A stretch of DNA of 35,938 nt from Bacteroidia bacterium (GCA_030429955.1 JAUIGO010000029.1:1-35938), one strand, 5' to 3'. Shown: positions 8,760 to 18,200, counted from the first letter of the stretch. Made by a program: numbers and translations. The notes: generated by a model not told the origin, from the sequence alone.

Positions 8760-8781
8760 AATGCAATGGTTGTGCAAAATT
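8760..8781 (-). promoter_or_regulatory. Candidate Fur-family operator, copy 1
   Basis: It shares 18 of 22 positions with the site at 2348-2369: AATGCAATGG, two variable bases, GTGCA, two variable bases, ATT. The TGCA arms keep the same seven-base spacer. It begins 11 bases upstream of the -7 element at 8742-8749, covering the -33 region, where a bound repressor would block RNA polymerase. Confidence 0.5.
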
Positions 8782-8789
8782 AGAATGGT

Positions 8790-10004
8790 TCAAAAATTGA
8801 CTACGCTATCCAAAGCATCATCAGCGTCTTTGTGTATAAAGTTTGCTTGATAATTAATGGTAGTTTTTAAATCTGTATGACGGTACAGCTTTTGAAGCAT
8901 TAGAGGATGAATACTGTCAGCTGCAATATTGCCAAACGAATGACGAGCAATATGCATCGTTACCTTTTTTTGGATGCCTGCTCTTTTTGTAATTTTCTTT
9001 AGATGGTCGTTAAACTTTTTATTTGCGACTTTCTTTTTTCTATAAATATCTTTTGCATCGGTTAAATCTGCTTTTTTCATTTCTGGAAACACAAAATCAT
9101 CATCACTATTTTTATAAGAAATATATTGTAATAAGATTTTTTCAACCTTGCTTGGTATTTTCAAGGATAACAACTTTGAGTTCTTACCCATTCTATAATG
9201 TAATCTGCCATCATAAATCTGGGACCACCTCGTAAACAAAACATCAGACACACGCATTCCGGCAAAATAGAAACTAAAAAGCCAAACATTCAGCGAGTGT
9301 TCTTCCATATCGGTGAGTTCAGCGACATTTTCAAGGGCTTGTATTTCTTTACCCGTAAGCCCTGTTTTGGTAGTTTCAGGAAACTTGATTTTAAATTTGC
9401 CTGTACCGAACGGATAAAGTTCTTTACTTACTACCTTATCCTTTATTGCCCGATTAAAGAGTAAACGAATCAAAACCATAACATTCATAGCAGTAGTTTC
9501 AGTAAGTGAGCAAGAACCTTTAAGGTAGATTTTAAACTTTTTGAGGAATCGCTCATCTATTTCTTGAAAAGTAAGGTGTCGCGCTTTACAATATTTCTCA
9601 ATATAACTGAGCCAAGCAGAATCGGTAGAATGACGATTGATTTTATTTTCTGCTACAAGAGCTTCAAGATGTTCGTCTGCAAAATCAAAGAAAGTGAGTT
9701 TAGAAGTTGGTTTATAAATTTCTTTTTTAATTTGACGAACCGTTGCATCCTTATTATTGGTCTGTAAAACTATTAAACCTTTTCTAGCTTCTGAAAGTTT
9801 AGAAGTCAAAAGATTGTTTAAACTTTCTGCATTAGGATGCGATTTCTTTACTTTAAGATTTTTTGTATCCCAGTCTTCTAGTTCAATATAATGCCCGATA
9901 TGTTTATATGTTGAACGACGGTCTTTAGTTATCCTAATAGCAAGCGGATATAGGCCTTTCGAATTAGGCTTTTTACGAAGAATAATTTTTGCACTTGTTG
10001 ACAT
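8790..10004 (-). CDS. Tyrosine recombinase (site-specific integrase)
   Basis: This 404-residue protein has the three-part layout of Bacteroidota integrases: an N-terminal arm-binding domain (about 1-95), a SAM-like core-binding domain (about 105-195) and a catalytic domain. The catalytic residues are visible: Arg251 (GMRVSD), His351 and Arg354 (HIARHS), His376 and the nucleophile Tyr385. It would catalyse integration and excision of the island by strand exchange at the att sites. The start at 10004 faces the tRNA fragment 211 bases away, the normal placement for an integrase next to its attachment site. The nearest island gene, the small Cys-rich protein, starts 53 bases beyond its 3' end in the same direction. 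No excisionase is visible. Confidence 0.95.
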   Translation of the reverse strand: MSTSAKIILRKKPNSKGLYPLAIRITKDRRSTYKHIGHYIELEDWDTKNLKVKKSHPNAESLNNLLTSKLSEARKGLIVLQTNNKDATVRQIKKEIYKPTSKLTFFDFADEHLEALVAENKINRHSTDSAWLSYIEKYCKARHLTFQEIDERFLKKFKIYLKGSCSLTETTAMNVMVLIRLLFNRAIKDKVVSKELYPFGTGKFKIKFPETTKTGLTGKEIQALENVAELTDMEEHSLNVWLFSFYFAGMRVSDVLFTRWSQIYDGRLHYRMGKNSKLLSLKIPSKVEKILLQYISYKNSDDDFVFPEMKKADLTDAKDIYRKKKVANKKFNDHLKKITKRAGIQKKVTMHIARHSFGNIAADSIHPLMLQKLYRHTDLKTTINYQANFIHKDADDALDSVVNF

Positions 10005-10037
10005 TGTAAACCTGTTTTGAGTCCGAAAGTCAAATCA

Positions 10038-10113
10038 GGTACAACATTTGATATGAAAACCGCCCTAAAGTTACTAATTTATTAGGTAATCTGGGTACAA
10101 CATAGGTACAACA
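10038..10113 (+). repeat. Three direct copies of GGTACAACA, candidate integrase arm-type sites
   Basis: GGTACAACA occurs exactly at 10038-10046, 10094-10102 and 10105-10113; the last two start 11 bases apart, about one helical turn. They lie between the integrase start and the tRNA fragment. Directly repeated short sites beside the core site are how arm-binding domains of tyrosine recombinases position the att DNA. Function is inferred from place and repetition. Confidence 0.55.
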
Positions 10114-10215
10114 AATATTGAAATCAACTGATATTAAATGACTTTAAATAAAATGATTGAAAACATAAATCATTGAAAATGAGATTATTTATGTTTTATT
10201 GGTGCAATATATACC

Positions 10216-10268
10216 AGACTTAGGATCTAGTGCCGCGAGGTGTGGGAGTTCGAGTCTCCCCGCCTGTA
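10216..10268 (+). other. Truncated tRNA-Leu(UAG) 3' fragment, island attachment site
   Basis: The sequence folds as the 3' part of a tRNA-Leu. It has an anticodon loop CTTAGGA (anticodon TAG at 10220-10222), a long class-II variable arm (TGCCGCGAGGTGT), a T arm (GGGAG, TTCGAGT, CTCCC at 10244-10260), the 3' acceptor strand CGCCTGT and discriminator A10268. The D arm and 5' acceptor strand are absent: bases 10150-10215 are AT-rich with no tRNA match. The fragment is therefore not a working tRNA. It is best read as the duplicated att sequence at the island junction, with the crossover in or just before the anticodon loop. Confidence 0.8.
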
Positions 10269-10276
10269 CTTAATTT

Positions 10277-10308
10277 AAAAAGCTAACCCTTTTGGGTTGG
10301 CTTTTTTT
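10277..10308 (+). terminator. Rho-independent terminator after the tRNA-Leu fragment
   Basis: AAAAAGCTAACCC and GGGTTGGCTTTTT form a 13-pair stem (one G-T pair) around a TTTT loop and run into a T tract. It is probably the original terminator of the tRNA-Leu gene, left behind when the island split the locus. Confidence 0.85.
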
Positions 10309-10382
10309 AATTTCCAAAAATCTTTCTTATATTATTATTTGTTATAAATTATAAAGTATAACGACTAACCTTAAATAATCCG

Positions 10383-10390
10383 TAAATTTG
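10383..10390 (+). promoter_or_regulatory. -7 promoter element of the GAF-domain gene
   Basis: TAAATTTG is an exact TAnnTTTG match, 19 bases before the GTG start at 10410. No TTG at the usual -33 spacing is evident. Confidence 0.5.
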
Positions 10391-10409
10391 CATAAAGCCT
10401 TTAGATATC

Positions 10410-12791
10410 GTGAATGACATTAATGAAAATATAGAGTCTCCTTTTGAACTTAAAATAAGCTTTGACAAGTTGTTAAAACATTATGAAGCTCTAGCGGACA
10501 GTGAGGATGAGTTTATTGCGGCAAAGGCAAAGCGTGTTTTAAAGACAGCTAAATCTTTTCCAGAATTACGTGACGGTTTTAGCAATCCGAAAATCTTAAA
10601 AGAAAGAGAAAAAGAAATAAGCGTTATTCTTCAAGATTCGTTTAGTCCTGTATTAACAAAGAATGAGATTAAAACGGCATCTGTACCATTACATAATTTA
10701 ATTTTTAATTCTTCTGAGCGCTTTAAAAATATTATAAAAGCAGCTGGTGATGATTTTGAATTAAAGATTAAAAACATGGCAGAAGATGATACTTATATCA
10801 TAGCATGTACTATTATTTTGGCTTTTTGCTATGGTTATGATTTAAATTTTAGGCGCCCATTTTACTACAAAATACCAGATGCAAATGGTGTTATGCGTTA
10901 CTATAAAATAATGTATAATGCAGATTTTACTGAAATAAAGCCAAAAAAGAATGCTCCAAAAATCACTCAAGAAGATTATGAAATGTTGCTTGATAATTTT
11001 GATAATCTTGAGCTTTGGAAAGAAAAATTCCCACCATTTAGTTATACCTTAAGAGGATTTGTAATCTCAAATATGTTTGATGTTACAGATGATCAATCCA
11101 TTTCCAATATAAAATCATCACTAATTGGAGTTGAAAAACGAAAGGATGAAACCTTCATACATAAGTTTCATGATATTTTTCAATCGCTTCTTGGTATAAA
11201 AGGTCTTAAAGTAGGGTTTTCTATATATAATAAAGAATCAGATACATTTGAACGAGTTCATGGTATAGGTATGCATAGCTATCTGCTTAATGATATGGAA
11301 ACTTCAAAGTGTGCTGATGCATTGTGTAATTGGTCCTATAACAAGCTGTTGCGTGAAAAAAAGTATTTTTCAGTGTCTGATGTTGATAGAATGTTCAAGA
11401 AATCTAAAGGGAAGGCACCACATATTAAAACCTTATATGAACAAGGTTTTAAAAGCGCCATATTTGCACCAATTGCAAATGATTCTGGATTAATGGGAAT
11501 TTTAGAAATAGTTTCAGAAAAACCAAAAGTTCTAAACAGTATAAGAGCCAATAAGTTAGAAGATGTTATGCCTTTCATTGTTTCAGCAGTTGAACGTTCA
11601 AAGCATGACGAAGAGAATCTTATTGAAGCTATTATACAGCAAGAATGCACTTCTATTCACCAAAGTGTATCTTGGAAATTCAGAAGCGCTGCAAGACAGT
11701 TTTTAATTGATAAGCAACGATTCGGAGCTAATGCAACATTCAAAAAAATAAGCTTTGAGAAAGTGTATCCTTTATTTGGACAAATTGATGTTAAAGGGTC
11801 TTCTGACTCTAGAAATAATGCCACTCAAAAAGATTTGATTTTGCAATTATCACTCACTGAAAAGATTTTTGAAAAACTTCCAAAAGAAGAGCAATTGCCA
11901 ATTTATGAGCAAATGAAATTTCAAATAAAATCATACACTAAAGAAATTAAGGCAGATTTTAAGGTTGATAGTGAGCAACAAATTTCAAGCTTTTTTAAGA
12001 GCGAAATAGAACCGCTATTTAGATTTCTTCAAAAGAAAAACAAATCTATTAAAGATGATATTGATGATTATTTCAGTAAAATAGATGACAACTTAGGAGT
12101 CATTTATTATTACAGAAAAAACTATGACGATACCATAGCTTTAATCAATAAAAAGATGTCTAGTCTTTTAGATGAAAAACAAGTTGAAGCACAACAAATG
12201 TATCCTCATTTTTTTGAACGTTACAAAACGGATGGCGTGGAGCACAATATGTATATAGGTGAGTCCATCACAAAAGAAGAAAGTTTCAATGTAGTTTATC
12301 TTTACAATCTTAGGTTATGGCAATTGCAAGTCATGTGTGAAATGGAAAGGGAGTTTTACAACAATCAAAACGAGTATCCATTATCACTCGATGTTGCTTC
12401 AATGATTTTAGTGTTCAATCAGCCTTTATCCATTCGTTTTAGAATGGATGAAAAGCAATTTGATGTTGATGGCACTTATAATGCAAGATATGAGGTGGTA
12501 AAAAAGAGAGTGGATAAAGCTTACATAAAAGGTACAGAAGAACGTGTAACACAATCTGGCAAAATGACCATAGTGTACTCTCAAAAAGAAGATGAAACAG
12601 AGTACCTAAGATATGTGAACTTCTTACAGTCAAAATCTATACTTGATGAAGATGTCGAAATTTTAGAGCTGCAAGATCTGCAAGGTGTTACAGGATTAAA
12701 AGCGATTAGAGTTAGTGTACTTTATCACAAAAAAGATGATGATAAAGCGTTTTACACGTACAACGATTTAATGAAAGAAATTAAAGCCTAA
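10410..12791 (+). CDS. GAF-domain protein of unknown function
   Basis: This 793-residue protein starts at GTG 10410; an in-frame TAA at 10383 rules out a much longer start, and no nearby in-frame ATG exists. The N-terminal 230 residues are mostly helical with no recognised domain. A GAF domain spans about 245-395 (from FHDIFQSLLGIKGL through SAIFAPIANDSGLMGILEI). The C-terminal half is charged and helical with no kinase, cyclase, HD or DNA-binding motif I can see. GAF domains bind small ligands, often cyclic nucleotides, so a cytoplasmic sensor role is possible. It has no signal peptide or membrane segment. It converges on the HD-PycTM gene with a four-base overlap. It is the first gene right of the island junction. 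Confidence 0.85.
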   Translation: MNDINENIESPFELKISFDKLLKHYEALADSEDEFIAAKAKRVLKTAKSFPELRDGFSNPKILKEREKEISVILQDSFSPVLTKNEIKTASVPLHNLIFNSSERFKNIIKAAGDDFELKIKNMAEDDTYIIACTIILAFCYGYDLNFRRPFYYKIPDANGVMRYYKIMYNADFTEIKPKKNAPKITQEDYEMLLDNFDNLELWKEKFPPFSYTLRGFVISNMFDVTDDQSISNIKSSLIGVEKRKDETFIHKFHDIFQSLLGIKGLKVGFSIYNKESDTFERVHGIGMHSYLLNDMETSKCADALCNWSYNKLLREKKYFSVSDVDRMFKKSKGKAPHIKTLYEQGFKSAIFAPIANDSGLMGILEIVSEKPKVLNSIRANKLEDVMPFIVSAVERSKHDEENLIEAIIQQECTSIHQSVSWKFRSAARQFLIDKQRFGANATFKKISFEKVYPLFGQIDVKGSSDSRNNATQKDLILQLSLTEKIFEKLPKEEQLPIYEQMKFQIKSYTKEIKADFKVDSEQQISSFFKSEIEPLFRFLQKKNKSIKDDIDDYFSKIDDNLGVIYYYRKNYDDTIALINKKMSSLLDEKQVEAQQMYPHFFERYKTDGVEHNMYIGESITKEESFNVVYLYNLRLWQLQVMCEMEREFYNNQNEYPLSLDVASMILVFNQPLSIRFRMDEKQFDVDGTYNARYEVVKKRVDKAYIKGTEERVTQSGKMTIVYSQKEDETEYLRYVNFLQSKSILDEDVEILELQDLQGVTGLKAIRVSVLYHKKDDDKAFYTYNDLMKEIKA

Positions 12792-14086
12792 AACAATAGC
12801 GCTTTATATATTTCAGAATCATTTAATTGCTGCTCACTAGATGAATTTATCAAATAACTTGTTTCTTTTTTTTCTGGAATGATATCCTGAATATCAACCT
12901 TAGCCTCAGGACTAGTCTTTACAGCAACTGCAAAAGCAATTACAGAAATGATGATTCCTATCATAAAAATAGTGTAAGTGATTCTTAAAATTCTGTATTT
13001 GCGTTCTAAAACCTTACCAAGAAAATAGAGATCCTTTGTCAGCGAATTATATACATAATCTTTATCTTTTAATAGTTCACTAATTGCCCATTCAAACTCT
13101 TCTAATTTCATTTTATGAAAATTACCAAAAAAAGTAAGATTCACATTTTTGTTAATGACGTCTTCCTTGGTAAATTCTCCACTAGTGACATTTGGTCTTG
13201 TTGCAATAATTGATAAAATCATTGAGATCACACTCGATAAGGTAAAAATAGCTGTTGGATACACCAAATATGGATTAGTATCTAACTTTGAAATGAGGTT
13301 TGCTAAAACCAACGAGATAATAATAGCATTTACAGAAAGTAGAATATTGGCTTTAGTATCAGCAATATCACTTAATTTTATGTGATTTCTCAATGCAGTT
13401 CTGTAAAACGTTTGAATGCCACGTTCTGGGCTTTCGTTTTTATATTGCGCTTTGTATTTAGCCTTAAGCTCCTCTGTTTTTAATTTAAGTTTTAGCTTCT
13501 TTTTCGTTTTTATAAGTTTGGACAGATTTTTTTCCTTTCGAGGTTGCCAGTTCTTTAAAGCATAATCTGTGTAAAATTCATGTTTTTTTGAAAGCACTCT
13601 AATATTTTCATCAAGCCATTCTCTAGGAGAATAATTTACAACACCTTGTATTTCTAGTTCTTTTCTTAAAAAAGCACTGGCATCATTGAAATATTTTTTC
13701 CCAAAGTGTGAGGAATCAGCATCTCTTATTATTTTCCCTAAATCAGAGGCAGGTTGATCATCAAATTTTGTAGCCATAATACATTTATTTATAGCTTCAA
13801 TAGTGTTGGCATCAACGTCATTATTTTTTAAAAAAGCAGTTGCAATTTTCACGCTTTCCTCTTCATGACCCTCTCTGGTTTTAGTGTAACCTGTATCATG
13901 AAACAAGACTGCAAGCTCTAATATTTCTGCATCAGATTTACTAACTTCACTATTTTCAATAATCTCTCTTAAACTCCGCAGTACACGTTCTGTATGCGTG
14001 AAATTATGATAGAGAAAAGTCTGATCAAGATTTTCTTTAAAAAGATCAAAGACAAATTTTTCAGCTTTTTCAATTAATTTTGACAT
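12788..14086 (-). CDS. HD-domain phosphohydrolase fused to a PycTM (DUF5706) membrane domain
   Basis: This 432-residue protein has two parts. Residues 20-180 are an HD domain with His31 (FTHTERV), the His63-Asp64 pair (LFHDTGY), His74 and Asp122/Asp124 (RDADSSH), all needed for metal-dependent hydrolysis of a nucleotide or cyclic nucleotide. A Lys-rich linker (184-212) follows. Residues 225-390 match the PycTM domain: signature SDIADTKANILLSVNA (239-254), membrane segments about 246-266, 276-295 and 369-389, and a charged cytoplasmic portion. PycTM proteins are membrane effectors in Pycsar anti-phage systems, triggered by cCMP or cUMP. No pyrimidine cyclase is encoded nearby, so this is an orphan or a housekeeping relative. 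The 3' end overlaps the convergent GAF gene by four bases. Confidence 0.87.
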   Translation of the reverse strand: MSKLIEKAEKFVFDLFKENLDQTFLYHNFTHTERVLRSLREIIENSEVSKSDAEILELAVLFHDTGYTKTREGHEEESVKIATAFLKNNDVDANTIEAINKCIMATKFDDQPASDLGKIIRDADSSHFGKKYFNDASAFLRKELEIQGVVNYSPREWLDENIRVLSKKHEFYTDYALKNWQPRKEKNLSKLIKTKKKLKLKLKTEELKAKYKAQYKNESPERGIQTFYRTALRNHIKLSDIADTKANILLSVNAIIISLVLANLISKLDTNPYLVYPTAIFTLSSVISMILSIIATRPNVTSGEFTKEDVINKNVNLTFFGNFHKMKLEEFEWAISELLKDKDYVYNSLTKDLYFLGKVLERKYRILRITYTIFMIGIIISVIAFAVAVKTSPEAKVDIQDIIPEKKETSYLINSSSEQQLNDSEIYKALLF

Positions 14087-14222
14087 AAATAATTTTTGAG
14101 TTTATAGAATTACAAAATACTAAAAAAATATCAGAAATATTCCAATATGTTAAATAGTCATAATTGTAATGAAATACAAAATCAAACGACTATTTTAAAT
14201 CAAAAAAATAACAACAAACATT

Positions 14223-14681
14223 ATGCTAACTTGGAAAAATATTATTGCTTATTCAGTTAATGGAAATCCAGAACCTGACAAAAGGGTCGAAAAAAGCGAA
14301 GAAGAATGGAAGCAAATTTTAACTCCTGAACAATTTAGGATCACACGAAAAAAAGGCACTGAAGCTCCAGGAACAGGTGCATTATGCAGTGTTTATGATG
14401 AAGGGAAATACAATTGCATTTGTTGCAATACGCCTTTGTTTGATTCGACCATCAAATTTGAATCAAAATCTGGTTGGCCGAGTTTTACACAACCCATTAA
14501 AGAAAATGCCATCAAGTATGATAAAGATTCAAGCTATGGTATGGTAAGGGTTGAGGTAATGTGCAATACTTGTGATGCGCACTTAGGACATGTGTTTCCA
14601 GATGGACCAGAACCTAGTGGATTGCGTTATTGTATTAATTCAGAGTCCATGCAATTAGATAAGGAAATTGTAAATGAGTAA
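14223..14681 (+). CDS. msrB: Peptide-methionine (R)-S-oxide reductase
   Basis: This 152-residue protein repairs the R form of oxidised methionine. It carries the MsrB fold markers: zinc cysteines Cys65/Cys68 and Cys114/Cys117, the motifs SKSGWPSF (81-88) and DAHLGHVFPDG (118-128), and the catalytic Cys137 in RYCINSESM. Cys55 is placed to act as the resolving cysteine. No signal peptide is present, so it is cytosolic. Its last eight bases overlap the start of msrA in another frame, so the two are translationally coupled and cover both methionine sulfoxide isomers. The 136-base divergent gap upstream shows no clear TAnnTTTG element. Confidence 0.95.
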   Translation: MLTWKNIIAYSVNGNPEPDKRVEKSEEEWKQILTPEQFRITRKKGTEAPGTGALCSVYDEGKYNCICCNTPLFDSTIKFESKSGWPSFTQPIKENAIKYDKDSSYGMVRVEVMCNTCDAHLGHVFPDGPEPSGLRYCINSESMQLDKEIVNE

Positions 14682-15222
14682 TAAAAATCTTCAATTAGCC
14701 ACTCTAGGAGGTGGTTGCTTTTGGTGCACTGAAGCTGTGTTTCAAGAGGTTAAAGGTGTTGAAAAAGTGATTTCAGGATATTCTGGTGGAAATGCTCCAG
14801 GACACCCAACCTACCGCGAAATTTGCTCAGGTTTAACAGGTCATGCCGAAGTAGTGCAAATTACATTTGATGCTAATATTATTTCTTATGAAGATATCTT
14901 AGTCATTTTTATGACCACTCACGATCCAACAACATTAAATCGACAAGGAGCTGATGTTGGTACACAATATCGTTCCGTAATTTTTTATCATAATGAATCG
15001 CAAAAAGAAATTGCTGAAGTTGTGGTTAAAGAAATAGCATCTCATTACGACAATCCAATTGTAACTGAAATCAGTTCTTTAGATGTTTTTTATGAAGCTG
15101 AAAAAGAACATCAAGATTACTATAAAAATAATCAAACTCAAGGGTATTGTAGCTTTGTAATTACGCCAAAATTGGCAAAACTAAGAAAGATACATGCTGA
15201 TAAATTACGATATCAGCAGTAA
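14674..15222 (+). CDS. msrA: Peptide-methionine (S)-S-oxide reductase
   Basis: This 182-residue protein has the MsrA signature GGCFWCTEAVF, with catalytic Cys15, followed by GYSGG and the conserved segments GHAEVVQITFD, HDPTTLNRQGADVGTQYRS and EKEHQDYY. It reduces S-methionine sulfoxide in proteins or free form. Length is normal for the short MsrA class. The start at 14674 lies inside the end of msrB, confirming a shared transcript. The following gene starts 33 bases after its stop. Confidence 0.96.
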   Translation: MSNKNLQLATLGGGCFWCTEAVFQEVKGVEKVISGYSGGNAPGHPTYREICSGLTGHAEVVQITFDANIISYEDILVIFMTTHDPTTLNRQGADVGTQYRSVIFYHNESQKEIAEVVVKEIASHYDNPIVTEISSLDVFYEAEKEHQDYYKNNQTQGYCSFVITPKLAKLRKIHADKLRYQQ

Positions 15223-15255
15223 AATGTTATATTTAGTAAAACCGATATTTACTTA

Positions 15256-18200
15256 ATGAAATTAAATTTTAAAATAATTACCGTCTTTTTTATATCATTG
15301 TTTCTTAGTGCATGTGCAACTTACAAAGCACAATACGCTAATGAAGATCAGATAAAAAGCAATTTTCCTGATAAAGACATAGACAAAACATTTTACCTTA
15401 TTGGAGATGCAGGTTTATCACCTCAAAATGGACTTTCAGATGCGTTAAAAGCCTTTCAAGATTATATTTCAGATAAAGACACCAAAGGAGATTACACTGT
15501 ATTTTTAGGCGATAATATTTATCCGTCAGGTTTACCTGGTAAAAATCATAAAAATAGAGCTAGTGCTGAAAACGCACTCAATGCTCAAATAAAAGCTGTT
15601 GATAATTTTAAGGGGAAAAGCATTTTTATTCCAGGAAATCACGATTGGTATTCCAATGGTCTTAAAGGATTAAAACGCGAAGAACAATATATTGAAGATG
15701 CTTTAGGAAAAAACACCTTTTTACCAGAAGATGGTTGCCCTTTAAAAAGTGTTGATGTAAGCAAAACCATTCAGTTAATAATTGTAGACACACAATGGTA
15801 TTTAGAAAACTGGAATCACAATCCAACCATCAATGATGAATGCGAAATAAAAACCAGAGAGCGTTTGTTTGAAGAGATAGAAGGTGAGCTAAAAAAAGCG
15901 CAAAACAAAACGGTTGTTTTTGCTATGCATCATCCAATGTATACAAATGGGATTCATGGTGGTTATTATGATGCTTCTAAACATTTATTCCCAACACAAA
16001 AAAAGATTCCTGTTCCAATTGTAGCTTCTCTTTTAGCTCAGGTAAGAACACAAGGAGGTGTTTCTATCCAAGATCGTTATAACGAACGTTACCACAAGTT
16101 AATGAGCAGACTAGAAACCATGACTTTAGATGCTGAAAACGTAGTTTTTGTTTCAGGTCATGAACATTCATTACAATACATAGAAAATGAATCGATAAAA
16201 CAAATTGTGTCTGGTTCAGGAGCTAAAGAATCTGTAGCTTCTTTAGGCGAAAACGGATTGTTTTCTTACGGCAAACAAGGCTTTGCTGAGCTTGTGATTT
16301 TTAAAGATGGCAGTAGTTGGGTGAAAATTCATGGTGTTGAAAACGGTAAAGCAAAGCTATTATTTCAAAAAGAAATTTTTGAACCACTAAAAGAGTTTGA
16401 TGTTTCAAACTTTCCTAAAAGTTTTCCGCAAGAAGTAGAAGTATCAATTTATACCAAAGAAGAAACTGATAAAACAGGATTTTTTGAATCGGTTTGGGGA
16501 GACCATTATCGAGATGTTTACAGCACAAAAATTAAAGCAAAAGTAACTACGCTTGATACACTTTATGGAGGTTTGGAAGTCATGAGAAAAGGAGGAGGAC
16601 ATCAAACACGTTCGCTTCGACTGAGAACCAAAGACGGAAGAGAGCTTAACATGAGAGCACTTCGTAAAAGTGCAACGCAATACTTACAAACAGTGCTTTT
16701 TAAAGACACTTACATACAAGATGAATTTGAAAAAACAGCCATTGAAGGACTGATTTTAGATTTTTACACAGCAGCGCATCCTTACGCCTTTACGGTTGTT
16801 CCAGACTTGTCTAATGCCGCTAAAATTTATCACACTAATCCTAGACTTTTTTATGTGCCAAAGCATGCTGCTCTTGGTCAATACAATGAAGAGTATGGAG
16901 ATGAGTTGTATATGATTGAAGAACGTCCAGAAGAAAACTACACAGATGAAAGAAATTTTGGCTATGCTGATGATATTGAAAGTACACACGATATTATTGA
17001 AAAAGTTCGTGAAGATGAAAAGTATAAAATTGATGAAAATGCCTTTGTAAGAGCACGACTCTTTGATATGCTAATTGGTGATTGGGATAGACATCAAGAC
17101 CAATGGCGTTGGGCACAATTTGATATGGAAAATGGAGATAAATATTTTAGACCAATTCCTAGAGATAGAGATCAGGTATTTTCAAATTTTGATGGTGCAT
17201 TATTAGATGTCATGAAAATTATTTCTGGCTCAACAAAACAACTTCAGGTGTATGATGAAGAGTTAAAAGATATTGAGTGGATGAATAGTGCTGGAATTAA
17301 ATTGGATCGTGTTTTGATTCAAAAAGCTGATAAAGAGAAGTGGTTGGAACAAGCCAAATTTTTGCAAGACAATGTTACAGATGAAGTGATTGACGTGGCT
17401 TTTTCCAAAGTGCCTGAAACGGTTCAAGATGAAACTTTAGAAGATATAAAACAAAAACTAAAAGGTCGTCGTGCTAATCTTTTGGATATTGCTACACGTT
17501 ATTATAATTATTTAAATGAGCTTGTGGTCTTAACAGGAACAGATAAAGATGATTATATTGAAGTCACTCGAACAGGTGATAATGAAACACATGTTAAAAT
17601 TTCCAGAATCATTGATGGCGAAAAAGGAGAAGTTATTGTTGACAAAACGTTTAACAGAGATATCACTAAAGAAATATGGATTTATGGTTTAGATGATAAA
17701 GATATTTTTGAAGTTTCTGGAAAGGCAAATAATTTAATATTTACAAGGCTTATTGGAGGTCAAGAAAATGACACTTATATTATAAAAAATGGAAGACGAA
17801 TAAAAGTATATGACCATAAATCTAAAAAGAACACAGTTAAAGAAAACAAAGGAGCACAAATTAAATTTACAGATGTATATAATTTAAACCTTTTCAATTT
17901 TAATAAAAATATCACAAAAGCAGCGACCATTACACCAAATATGGGTTTTAATCCTGACGATGGTTTTCAACTAGGTGTTTCTTTTGTGAAAACAGTTAAA
18001 GGTTTTCAACGTAATCCATTTTCTCAACAACATCGTTTTAAAGGCGGTTATTTTTTTGCAACGAGTGGTTTTGCTTTAAATTATGATGGTGAGTTTGCCA
18101 ATATTTTCCAAGATTGGAATTTACACGTCGCTGGAACTTTTACTACTGAAAACTTCACAAACAACTTTTTTGGCTATGGGAATGAAACTGTAAATAATGA

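Larger units (their letters stand above)
1..10268. mobile_element. Right-hand part of an integrated heavy-metal-resistance island
   Basis: A tyrosine recombinase (8790-10004) lies next to a truncated 3' tRNA-Leu fragment (10216-10268), and everything to its left in view is a metal-efflux cluster. Site-specific islands in tRNA genes usually have the integrase near one end and leave a copy of the tRNA 3' end at the far junction. The fragment points rightward and is followed by a terminator. The intact tRNA-Leu should therefore lie off the left edge, with its 3' end facing the island. No conjugation, relaxase or replication gene is visible, so whether this is an ICE, a mobilisable island or a remnant cannot be decided. 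The left boundary is outside the window. Confidence 0.6.

Noticed and set aside
10152..10174. Inverted repeat AATGATT/AATCATT near the att fragment, considered as integrase core-site arms
   Set aside because: Seven AT-rich bases, not at the tRNA crossover region; likely chance.
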